DNA of 44,427 nt, taken from positions 1 to 44,427 of the forward strand of contig QHUR01000033.1 of assembly GCA_003221995.1 (NCBI GenBank), written 5' to 3'. Under the pieces are notes generated by a model. It searched no databases. It saw only the letters and a program-made list of their open reading frames with translations, and was not told where the DNA came from. A program made the translations under genes and the position numbers. Shown in pieces: positions 26,518 through 33,363 of this stretch (position 1 is the first letter of the stretch; every line of letters starts with the position of its first letter). Source of the DNA: Gemmatimonadota bacterium. Its GTDB lineage: Bacteria > Gemmatimonadota > Gemmatimonadetes > Gemmatimonadales > GWC2-71-9.

Positions 26518-26547
26518 CGCCTGACGCCTGACACCTAGCACCTAGTG
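26513..26547 (+). repeat. Five tandem heptamers spanning a stop and a start codon
   Basis: CCTGACG, CCTGACG, CCTGACA, CCTAGCA, CCTAGTG follow each other without gap. The first unit supplies the TGA stop of fadJ; the last supplies the GTG start of proline dehydrogenase. The repeat therefore makes up the whole gene junction. Confidence 0.85.
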
Positions 26548-27477
26548 CTCCGCGCCGGCCTCCTCTGGCTCAGCGAGCAACCCCGAGTCTTCGCGTTCGT
26601 CCGGGGGAATGGCCTGGCTCGTCGCTTCGCGGCGCGGTTCGTCGCGGGAGAAACGGTCGACGACGCCGTCGCCGCCCTGAAGCTGCTCAACGCGGCCGGC
26701 ATCTCGGCCAGCCTGGATCTCCTGGGAGAGGCGGTGAGCGGTGCCGCCGAGGCGCGGGCGGCTCGGGACGTCTACCTCCAGACGCTCGACCGAATCCACG
26801 GCGCGCGCGCCGACGGCCACGTGTCGGTGAAGCTGACGCAGATGGGGCTGGACAGCGACGAAGGCCTGTGCGTCGACAACGTCCGCGCCATCGCCGCGCG
26901 GGCCCGCCAGTACGACTCGTTCGTGCGCATCGACATGGAAGGCTCGGCCTACACCGAGATGACCCTGCGGCTCTTCACGGAACGCTTCCACCCCGAGTTC
27001 GGCAACGCGGTCGGCGTGGTGCTGCAGTCCTATCTGCGGCGCACTGAGCGCGACGTGGCGGACATGATCGCCCGGGGGGCCCGGGTGCGGCTCTGCAAGG
27101 GCGCCTACAAGGAGCCGCCCGAGGTCGCCTTCCCGGCCAAGCGCGATGTGGATGCGAGCTACGTCCGCTGCATGGAGCAGTTGCTCGAGCGTGGTACCTA
27201 CCCCGGGATCGCGACCCACGACGTCAGGATCATCGCGCACGCGAAGGCGTTCGCGCGCCGGCGAGGCATCGCGCCGGCCCGGTTCGAGTTCCAGATGCTG
27301 TACGGCGTGCGGCGCGACCTGCAGCACGCGCTCCGGCGCGAGGGCTGGAACGTCCGCGTCTACGTCCCGTTCGGGGAACAGTGGTATCCTTACCTCATGC
27401 GCCGTCTCGCCGAGCGCCCGGCCAACATCGCGTTCCTGCTGGGCAACATCGTGAAGGAGTCTGTACGCCTGAGCTGA
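26545..27477 (+). CDS. Proline dehydrogenase
   Basis: Monofunctional FAD-dependent proline dehydrogenase, oxidising L-proline to pyrroline-5-carboxylate and feeding electrons to the quinone pool. 310 residues, normal for the stand-alone enzyme. TIM-barrel signatures are clear: VSVKLTQMGLD, FVRIDMEGSAYTE, VVLQSYLRRTERD, RLCKGAYKEPPEVAF, ATHDVRII, FEFQMLYGVRRDLQ, and VYVPFGEQWYPYLMRRLAERPAN. The P5C dehydrogenase partner is not in the window. GTG start formed by the last unit of the heptamer repeat; no Shine-Dalgarno sequence is available because of that repeat. Confidence 0.95.
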   Translation: MLRAGLLWLSEQPRVFAFVRGNGLARRFAARFVAGETVDDAVAALKLLNAAGISASLDLLGEAVSGAAEARAARDVYLQTLDRIHGARADGHVSVKLTQMGLDSDEGLCVDNVRAIAARARQYDSFVRIDMEGSAYTEMTLRLFTERFHPEFGNAVGVVLQSYLRRTERDVADMIARGARVRLCKGAYKEPPEVAFPAKRDVDASYVRCMEQLLERGTYPGIATHDVRIIAHAKAFARRRGIAPARFEFQMLYGVRRDLQHALRREGWNVRVYVPFGEQWYPYLMRRLAERPANIAFLLGNIVKESVRLS

Positions 27478-27806
27478 CGGACCTCACCCTCGGCGGCTAC
27501 CAGCGGGTGCACGAGCGCGCGCCCGCCTTCGGCGGCAAGGATGGCCGATCCTACTCCGTCGCCACGTTCGTGGACGACACGCCGGACCAGGGCGGACGCT
27601 ACGGGGCCGCGCTGCTCTTTGTCCGGTGGTCCGAGGCGGGGGACCGCCCCGTCGGCCATCTCGAGACCGATTACATCGCCTACGGGCGGACGCCTGCGGA
27701 GGCGCTCGCCCCGCTGCTCGCACTCACGCTGCACGACCTGAAGACGCACCTCGACGCCTGTGTCGAAGGCGAGGGAACGGGGAAGCGGGAAGGGGGGAGG
27801 GTGTGA
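27465..27806 (+). CDS. Small protein of unknown function between proline dehydrogenase and rsgA (start uncertain)
   Basis: About 113 residues if read from 27465. Sequence such as LGGYQRVHERAPAFGGKDGRSYSVATFVDD and RYGAALLFVRWSEAGDRPVGHLETDYIAYGRTPAEALAPLLALTLHDLKTHLD looks like a compact alpha/beta domain; I do not recognise the family. The only ATG/GTG/TTG starts are GTG 27381, which would overlap proline dehydrogenase by 97 bp, and GTG 27507, which would cut the domain. AAGGAG at 27454-27459 stands 5 nt before ACG 27465 and 14 nt before CTG 27474, so a non-standard start is likely. The C-terminus (EGEGTGKREGGRV) comes from the purine-rich repeat. It overlaps rsgA by 4 bp. Confidence 0.65.
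   Translation, partial: TPELTDLTLGGYQRVHERAPAFGGKDGRSYSVATFVDDTPDQGGRYGAALLFVRWSEAGDRPVGHLETDYIAYGRTPAEALAPLLALTLHDLKTHLDACVEGEGTGKREGGRV
27771..27790 (+). repeat. Dispersed purine-rich 20-mer, copy 2
   Basis: gagggaacggggaagcggga, 19 of 20 identical to 20664-20683. It lies at the 3' end of the small unknown gene just before the rsgA start and may supply its GGAGG-like ribosome-binding tract. Confidence 0.6.
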
Positions 27807-28771
27807 CCGGCGTCGTGCTCGCCCGGACGGGCTCGACCTATCGCGTGCACGCGGAGCGCGGGGAAATAACGGCGGTGCTGCGCGGGAGGCTCAAGCGCAG
27901 AGACGATGACCGCGTCGTCGCGGGGGATGTGGTCGACCTGGACGTTCGCGGCGACGGCCCGGCCGCCATCACGGGCGTGCGCCCGCGCCGCTCGCTGCTC
28001 GCGCGCCGCTCGTCCGGCACGCGTGGGCCCGGCCGGCGGCAGCCGATCGCCGCGAACGTGGACCAGGTCGTCGTGGTGGCCGCGACACGGGATCCCGAGC
28101 CGGACTTCCGCATGCTGGATCGCCTGCTGGTGATCGCCGAGGCGAATCGCATCCCCCCGGTGCTGGTCCTCAACAAGCTCGAGCTCGACCGCGGAGTGCT
28201 CGAGCCGTTCCGCCGCCGCTACGGGCCCGCCGGCTATCAGGTGCTCCCGACGTCGGCCAAGGCGGGGGAGGGTCTTCCCGCGCTGCGCGACCTGCTGCGG
28301 GGCCGCGCCTCGGTCCTGACCGGGGAGTCTGGCGTGGGAAAGTCGAGCCTCGTGAACGCGCTCCAGCCCGGCCTGAATCTCCGGATCGGCGAGATCAGCG
28401 AGAAGTGGGGGACGGGGAAGCACACGACGCGGGCGGCGCAGCTCGTGCCCCTCGCCGGGGGCGGGGGCGGGGGGGGCGTGGGGGGGGTGGGGGGCGCGGG
28501 GGGCGCCTACGTGGTGGACACGCCGGGCCTGCGGGAGGTCGCGGCCTGGGGCGTCGACCCGGAGCTGCTCGCCCCCTGTTTTCCCGAGTTCCGCCCCTTC
28601 CTAGACCAGTGCCGCTTCGACAATTGCCGCCATCTGGCCGAGCCGGATTGCGGCGTACGCACCGCCGCGGAGCGGGGCGCGTTCGACCCCGACCGGCTCA
28701 CCTCTTACCGGCACATCTACGACGAGGTCAGCGTTCCTTCCTGGTCCAGCGCGCGGCGTCGCGGGCGTTGA
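27803..28771 (+). CDS. rsgA: RsgA, ribosome small-subunit-dependent GTPase
   Basis: Circularly permuted GTPase that helps late maturation of the 30S subunit. 322 residues from GTG 27803, which overlaps the preceding stop (GTGA) and follows GGGGGGAGG. OB-fold N-terminus (GVVLARTGSTYRVHAERGEITAVLRGRLKR), then permuted G motifs: LVLNKLEL (G4), GESGVGKSSLVNAL (G1), GKHTTRAAQL (G2), DTPGLREV (G3), and the C-terminal zinc finger FDNCRHLAEPDCGV. Between G2 and G3 there is a glycine-only insert (about 16 residues) encoded by runs of G. Its 3' end overlaps the minus-strand MazG-like gene by 44 bp. Confidence 0.95.
   Translation: MTGVVLARTGSTYRVHAERGEITAVLRGRLKRRDDDRVVAGDVVDLDVRGDGPAAITGVRPRRSLLARRSSGTRGPGRRQPIAANVDQVVVVAATRDPEPDFRMLDRLLVIAEANRIPPVLVLNKLELDRGVLEPFRRRYGPAGYQVLPTSAKAGEGLPALRDLLRGRASVLTGESGVGKSSLVNALQPGLNLRIGEISEKWGTGKHTTRAAQLVPLAGGGGGGGVGGVGGAGGAYVVDTPGLREVAAWGVDPELLAPCFPEFRPFLDQCRFDNCRHLAEPDCGVRTAAERGAFDPDRLTSYRHIYDEVSVPSWSSARRRGR
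28457..28506 (+). repeat. Poly-G low-complexity tract in rsgA
   Basis: Fifty bases almost wholly G, with two uninterrupted runs of eight G, encoding GGGGGGGVGGVGGAGGA between the G2 and G3 motifs of RsgA. Such tracts are prone to strand slippage and could fold as G-quadruplex. Confidence 0.85.
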
Positions 28772-29048
28772 TCTTCGCCATCATCGCGTCGAAGGCCTTA
28801 TCCAGATCGATCCCCTGCGAATTGGCGAGGCAGACCACCACGAACAGGATGTCGACCAGCTCCATGGCGAGCGAGCCCGCGGGCTCTTCGCGCTTCTTGG
28901 TTTTTTCGCCGAAGCGGTGGTTGATCTCGCGCGCGAGCTCGCCCACTTCCTCGGTCAGCCGGGCGAGGTTGGTGAGCGGAGAGAAGTAGCCTTCCTTATA
29001 TTGCCCGATCCACTGATCGACTCGCTGCTGGGTTTCGCGCAGGGACAA
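28728..29048 (-). CDS. MazG-like nucleotide pyrophosphohydrolase
   Basis: A 106-residue all-alpha NTP pyrophosphatase-superfamily protein (single MazG domain, as in short housekeeping dNTPases). Metal-binding acids are in LTEEVGELAREIN and ELVDILFVVVCLANSQGIDLDKAF. The TTG start at 29048 is supported by a GGAGGAG ribosome-binding sequence 7 nt upstream. It diverges from the DUF1015 gene with only 14 bp between start codons and overlaps rsgA tail to tail. Expected role: cleaning aberrant nucleotides or lowering NTP signals; substrate not evident. Confidence 0.92.
   Translation of the reverse strand: MSLRETQQRVDQWIGQYKEGYFSPLTNLARLTEEVGELAREINHRFGEKTKKREEPAGSLAMELVDILFVVVCLANSQGIDLDKAFDAMMAKINARDAARWTRKER
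28997..29002 (+). promoter_or_regulatory. Candidate -10 box for the DUF1015 operon inside the MazG-like gene
   Basis: TATATT within ccttatattgccc lies 60 nt upstream of the GTG at 29063, on the plus strand, inside the minus-strand MazG-like gene. The 14-bp start-to-start gap leaves no room for a promoter, so one is expected here. Confidence 0.3.
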
Positions 29049-29062
29049 GGGGACTCTCCTCC

Positions 29063-30325
29063 GTGGTGAACGCCGACTTGCCGCCGCTCGCGGCGCCGTT
29101 CCGGGGCGAGCGCTTCGGCGCGTCGTCGCGCCTGAGCGCGCTGCTCGCGCCCCCCTACGACGTGGTGTCGCCGGAACAGCGCGCGCAGCTTGCCGCGCGG
29201 GACCCTCACAATATCGTGCACCTCACGCTCCCGGAAGCGCCGCCGGGGGAGGATCGCTACCTCTGGGCGGCGAGTCAGCTCGCGGCGTGGCGCAAGGAAG
29301 GGGTGCTCCGCACCGACCCCGCGGATACCGTGTACGTGGTTGCCGAGGACTTCGCGCTGCCGAGCGGGGAGCGCCGCACGCGGATCGGGATGTTCGCGGC
29401 GGTGCGGGCGGAGAGCTTCGAGACGCGGCGGGTGCGGCCGCACGAGAAGACGCACGCCGCGCCCAAGGCCGATCGCCTCGCGCTGCTGCGGGCGACGCGC
29501 GCCAACCTCGAGGCGATCTTTCTCCTCGCCCCCGATCCCGACGGCGCGCTCGCGACGGCGCTCGCCGCCGTGACCCGGCGCCCGCCCGCGGCGCGAGCCG
29601 AGCTCGACGGCGTCGCGATGCGGCTCTGGGCCGTGGCCGGCGACGAGGGGGACCGCCTCGCGGCTGCCGCCTCTCGCCACCCGCTCTACATTGCCGACGG
29701 CCACCACCGCTACGAAACGGCGATCGCCTACGCGCGGGAGAACCCGCGGGCCGATCGGGTGCTCGCCTTCGTGGTGTCCGCCACGGATCCCGGGCTCGTG
29801 ATTCTGCCGACCCACCGCATCGTCTTCGGCGCGGGCCGGGATCCCGCGAAGCTGATTCCGGCGTGGCGCGAGTGGTTCGACGTAGGGCGTGTGGCACCCT
29901 GCGCCGACCGCATCGAGCGGCTGGCAGAGCTGGGCCGTCAGGGAACGGCGTGCATCGTGGCGTTTCCCGGCGGCTACGACCTCACCTTGGTGCTGAAGCG
30001 GGACGCGCCGCTCGACAGGTTTCCCGAGCTCGGGCACACGGAGGCCGTGCGTGGGCTCGACGTGGCGCGCATCGAGGCGCTCGTCGTGCAGTACATTCTC
30101 AGCGCCGGCACCGCCACCCCGTCGCTCGCCTACACGGCCGACGCCCACGCCGCGTTCGACGCCGTGCGCAACGGCCGGGCAGCGGCGGCGGTGCTGCTCA
30201 ATCCCACGAAGGTGGAGCAGGTGTTCGCGGTGGCGGACGCCGGCGGGGTCATGCCGCCCAAGTCCACCTATTTCGTGCCGAAGGTGGCGAGCGGCTTGGT
30301 CATCAAGGCGGCGGAGGGAACGTGA
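29063..30325 (+). CDS. DUF1015 family protein
   Basis: A 420-residue member of DUF1015, a widespread family of unknown function (some members are called SerB-associated or HTH-linked; no activity is established). Family marks: ALLAPPYDVVSPEQ at the N-terminus, RPHEKTHAAPKADRLALL, IADGHHRYETAIAYA (the HHRYE motif near residue 215) and the C-terminal VMPPKSTYFVPKVASGL. Start GTG 29063 (a second GTG follows at once) with AAGGGGA upstream. The DJ-1-type gene overlaps its end by 4 bp (GTGA). Confidence 0.92.
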   Translation: MVNADLPPLAAPFRGERFGASSRLSALLAPPYDVVSPEQRAQLAARDPHNIVHLTLPEAPPGEDRYLWAASQLAAWRKEGVLRTDPADTVYVVAEDFALPSGERRTRIGMFAAVRAESFETRRVRPHEKTHAAPKADRLALLRATRANLEAIFLLAPDPDGALATALAAVTRRPPAARAELDGVAMRLWAVAGDEGDRLAAAASRHPLYIADGHHRYETAIAYARENPRADRVLAFVVSATDPGLVILPTHRIVFGAGRDPAKLIPAWREWFDVGRVAPCADRIERLAELGRQGTACIVAFPGGYDLTLVLKRDAPLDRFPELGHTEAVRGLDVARIEALVVQYILSAGTATPSLAYTADAHAAFDAVRNGRAAAAVLLNPTKVEQVFAVADAGGVMPPKSTYFVPKVASGLVIKAAEGT

Positions 30326-30852
30326 GCCTGAACGGCAAGAAGGTCCTGTTCTTCGCGGGCCCGCTGTACGAGGATCTGGAGCTCTGGTATCCGAAGATCC
30401 GGCTCGAGGAGGAAGGCGCGGCGACCACGGTCGCGGGCCTCGGGGAGAAAACCTACCAGGGGAAGCGCGGGTATCCCGTCACCGTGGACACGAACGTGGA
30501 TCAGGTGAGTGCCGCGGGCTTCGACGGGCTCGTGATCCCGGGAGGGTTCGCGCCTGATCAGCTGCGGCGCTACGATACGGTGCTCCGGATCACCCGGGAG
30601 ATCTATCAGGCTGGGAAGCCGCTCGCGTTCATCTGCCACGCGGGATGGGTGCCCATCTCGGCGAAGATCCTCAAGGGCAAGCGGGCGACCAGCGTCCGGG
30701 CCATCAAGGACGACATGGAGAATGCCGGAGTCATCTGGGAAGACGCCGCCGTCGTGATCGACGGGAACCTGATCTCGTCCCGTACTCCCGCGGACCTGCC
30801 CGCGTTCTGCAAGGCGCTGATCGCGGCGCTCAGGAAGGGGCCGGCGGACTAA
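30322..30852 (+). CDS. DJ-1/PfpI family protein
   Basis: A 176-residue class I glutamine-amidotransferase-like protein. The nucleophile elbow AFICHAGW (Cys about 104) with the adjacent His, and the acidic LYEDLEL at the N-terminus that supplies the DJ-1 glutamate, are both present; GLVIPGGFAPDQLR is another family mark. Members act as protease-like, glyoxalase/deglycase or stress proteins; the exact role cannot be read from sequence. GTG start inside the DUF1015 stop; the next small gene begins in its TAATG stop. Confidence 0.92.
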   Translation: MSLNGKKVLFFAGPLYEDLELWYPKIRLEEEGAATTVAGLGEKTYQGKRGYPVTVDTNVDQVSAAGFDGLVIPGGFAPDQLRRYDTVLRITREIYQAGKPLAFICHAGWVPISAKILKGKRATSVRAIKDDMENAGVIWEDAAVVIDGNLISSRTPADLPAFCKALIAALRKGPAD

Positions 30853-31106
30853 TGCCGCGCGCCCGCGACCGCATTCTCGCGAACCTCGAGTCCGTGTATC
30901 GCGAAGCCTACGAGCGCGCCAACGCCGCGGGGGACCAAGCGCGCATGGCGGACCTCGACGCCGCCTATCAGCGCGAACAGCTCCTGCTCGAGGTGCTCCT
31001 CGACATCCGCGACGCGCTGGCTGCACCGGGCGAGGCGAAACCGGAGCAGGGTCCGGGCCCCCTCGCCGCGCTCGAGACCATCCGCCGCATCACCAAGCTG
31101 CGCTGA
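30852..31106 (+). CDS. Small helical protein of unknown function
   Basis: An 84-residue, charged, apparently all-helical protein (RDRILANLESVYREAYERANAAGDQARMADLDAAYQREQLLLEVLLDIRDAL), which looks like a helical hairpin or coiled coil, with a Pro/Gly-rich link and a short basic C-terminal helix. No family recognised. ATG overlaps the preceding stop by one base, making DUF1015-DJ-1-this gene one transcription unit. The longer track ORF start at 30645 is a shadow of the DJ-1-type gene. Confidence 0.7.
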   Translation: MPRARDRILANLESVYREAYERANAAGDQARMADLDAAYQREQLLLEVLLDIRDALAAPGEAKPEQGPGPLAALETIRRITKLR

Positions 31107-31117
31107 GGGGATCCGAT

Positions 31118-32776
31118 ATGTCGCGACGCTTCTCCGCCCCCGGGCTGTTGCTGATCTGTCTCGCCGCCTGCGGCCGCAAGGCCGACCTCATCATCACGGG
31201 TGGCGTCGTCTGGACCGGCCTCTCCAGCGGCCAGCCGCAGCCCGGCGCCGTGGCGGTCAGAGGTGGCAGGATCGTCGCGGTCGGTGACACGGCGGTGGTG
31301 CGCCGCTACGTGGGCGCCGAGACCCAGGTCCTGTCCGCGCGCGGCGGGCTCATCATGCCCGGGTTCTCGGACGGGCACACCCACTTCATCAACGGTGGCT
31401 TCCAGCTCGCCTCCGCGGACCTGCGCGATGCGGCCACGCCGCAGGAGTTCATCCGGCGGCTCAAGGCATACGCCCAGAAGCTCAAGCCGGGCGAATGGAT
31501 CACGGGCGGCGACTGGGACCACACCCTCTGGAAGGGAGCCCCGCTGCCGCGGCGCGAGTGGATCGATTCGGTGACCCCGAGCAATCCCGTGTTCGTGAAT
31601 CGGCTCGATGGTCACGAGGCGCTCGCCAACAGCGCCGCGATCAGGGCGGCCGGTGTCACCAAGGACACACCCACGCCCCCAGGCGGTGAGATCCTGCGTG
31701 ATCCGCGGACCGGCGAGCCGATCGGCATCTTCAAGGACCAGGCCTTGGGCCTGATCGACAGAGCGGTCCCAGAACCGAGCGCCGAGCAGCGCGACTCCGC
31801 GCTGGCACGGGCGCTCGCTCATGCCGCCTCGCTGGGCGTGACTGCGACCTCCCATGTGTCCGCATCCTGGGCCGACCTCGCGAGCTATCGGCGGCTGGAG
31901 AAGGCCGGGCGGATGACCCTGCGCGTGGCCGTGTACCTCGATCTCTCGCAGTGGCGCGCGGTGGCCGACACGATGCGTCGCTCGGGCCCGGGCGACGACT
32001 GGGTCAAGATCGGCGGGCTCAAGGGGTACGTGGACGGCTCGGCGGGCTCGCGCACCGCGTATTTCTTCGAGCCCTACGCGGACTCGGCGGGCTACGCAGG
32101 GCTGATGCAGTATGCCGAGCCGGACCTTCGCAACTGGATCGGCAACGCCGACTCGGCCGGGCTGCAGGTCACCGTGCACGCGATCGGCGACCGCGCGAAC
32201 GCCATCATCCTCGACATCTACGATAGCGTCGCCAAGGCCCACGGGGCGCGCGACCGGCGCTTCCGCGTCGAGCACGCGCAGCACCTGCGGCCGCAGGACA
32301 TCCCCCGCTTCGGCCGCCTGGGCGTGATTGCGTCGATGCAGCCCTACCACGCGATCGACGACGGCCGCTGGGTCGAGGGGCGCATCGGACCGGTCCGCAT
32401 CAAGACCACCTATGCGTTCCGCACGCTGCTCGACACCGGGGCGAAGCTCGGCTTCGGGTCGGACTGGACCGTCGCGCCGCTCGATCCCATCCTGGGCGTC
32501 TACGCGGCGGTGACGCGCCGCACGCTCGACGGCAAGCATCCGAGCGGCTGGGTGCCCGAGCAGAAGATCACCGTGGGAGAGGCGCTGCGCGCCTACACCG
32601 AGGGGAACGCTTACGCGACCTTCAACGAGAAGAAATGGGGGACGCTCGCCCCGGGCTATGACGCCGACCTGGTCGTGGTCGATCGCAACCTGTTCACCAT
32701 GCCGCCCGACTCGCTCGACCGGGCGATGGTGAGCTACACGGTGGTCGGTGGCAAGGTCGTGTACGCTCGGAAGTAA
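31118..32776 (+). CDS. Lipoprotein amidohydrolase (YtcJ-like, amidohydrolase family 3)
   Basis: A 552-residue metal-dependent hydrolase exported as a lipoprotein: signal LLLICLAAC with lipobox cysteine at residue 18. GLIMPGFSDGHTHFINGG holds the HxH metal pair; QVTVHAIGDRANAI, FRVEHAQHL and GFGSDWTVAPLDPILGVYAAVTR complete the active site, and the C-terminal TLAPGYDADLVVVDRN closes the family's beta domain. These enzymes cleave amide or related bonds of varied small substrates; the substrate here is unknown. ATG preceded by GAGGGGA. It converges on the flavin reductase gene with 9 bp between. Confidence 0.93.
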   Translation: MSRRFSAPGLLLICLAACGRKADLIITGGVVWTGLSSGQPQPGAVAVRGGRIVAVGDTAVVRRYVGAETQVLSARGGLIMPGFSDGHTHFINGGFQLASADLRDAATPQEFIRRLKAYAQKLKPGEWITGGDWDHTLWKGAPLPRREWIDSVTPSNPVFVNRLDGHEALANSAAIRAAGVTKDTPTPPGGEILRDPRTGEPIGIFKDQALGLIDRAVPEPSAEQRDSALARALAHAASLGVTATSHVSASWADLASYRRLEKAGRMTLRVAVYLDLSQWRAVADTMRRSGPGDDWVKIGGLKGYVDGSAGSRTAYFFEPYADSAGYAGLMQYAEPDLRNWIGNADSAGLQVTVHAIGDRANAIILDIYDSVAKAHGARDRRFRVEHAQHLRPQDIPRFGRLGVIASMQPYHAIDDGRWVEGRIGPVRIKTTYAFRTLLDTGAKLGFGSDWTVAPLDPILGVYAAVTRRTLDGKHPSGWVPEQKITVGEALRAYTEGNAYATFNEKKWGTLAPGYDADLVVVDRNLFTMPPDSLDRAMVSYTVVGGKVVYARK

Positions 32777-32785
32777 AGGTGTCAC

Positions 32786-33265
32786 CTATCCGGAGTACTT
32801 GAACCCAGCCGCCTGCAGCGTGAGGGCTGGCCCCTCGCGCTCCACGCCTGCCTCCACCACCTCCCCCAGCACGAGCGTATGGTCGCCGCTCGGCATCGTA
32901 GCGACCACGCGACACTCCAACCAGCCGAGCGCTTCGGTGAGGATGGGCGCGCCCGAGACCGGAGCTGGCTTGGTCTTGATCCCCTTGAGCTTTTGCGGGG
33001 TGTTGGCGGAGGAGCGGCCCAGCTTGCCGGCCAGGTCGCGCTGGCCATCGTGGAGCACGTTGAGCCCGAAGTGGTGGGCGTCGCGGATCAGGTCGATCGT
33101 CTTCGAGGTGTTCTCGACCGCCACCACGACCATCGGCGGCTCGAACGATGCTTGCGTCACCCAGTTCGCGGTCATGCCGTGCTCCTCGCCGCGGTGGGCG
33201 ACGGTGACGGCGTAGAGGCCGTAGGGAAAGCTCCGCAGCACCGTCTTCTTCGCGGCCTCATCCAT
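32786..33265 (-). CDS. Flavin reductase-like domain protein (FMN-binding)
   Basis: A 159-residue protein of the flavin reductase/DIM6-NTAB split-barrel family that binds FMN and uses NAD(P)H to reduce flavin for monooxygenases or other acceptors. Family marks: FPYGLYAVTVAHRGEEHGMTANWVTQASFEPPMVVVAVE and NVLHDGQRDLAGKLG, ECRVVATMPSGDHTLVLGEVV. ATG 33265 with GAGGA upstream is chosen; the 182-residue track ORF adds residues that cover the promoter region. Divergent from the fused E1 gene. A partner oxygenase is not in the window. Confidence 0.9.
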   Translation of the reverse strand: MDEAAKKTVLRSFPYGLYAVTVAHRGEEHGMTANWVTQASFEPPMVVVAVENTSKTIDLIRDAHHFGLNVLHDGQRDLAGKLGRSSANTPQKLKGIKTKPAPVSGAPILTEALGWLECRVVATMPSGDHTLVLGEVVEAGVEREGPALTLQAAGFKYSG

Positions 33266-33351
33266 GCTCGTCCTCGCGTGGTGGGTGGGTCCGTCGCGCA
33301 GTGAAATATTGACCGGCCTCACCGCGGCCGCCATCTTGCCCCGAATCAGGC

Positions 33352-33357
33352 TATTTT
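33352..33357 (+). promoter_or_regulatory. Candidate -10 box giving a leaderless E1 mRNA
   Basis: TATTTT ends 6 nt before the ATG at 33364 with no Shine-Dalgarno sequence between. Same geometry as before mnmG and the gene at 14133. Confidence 0.4.
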
Positions 33358-33363
33358 TCTCCC

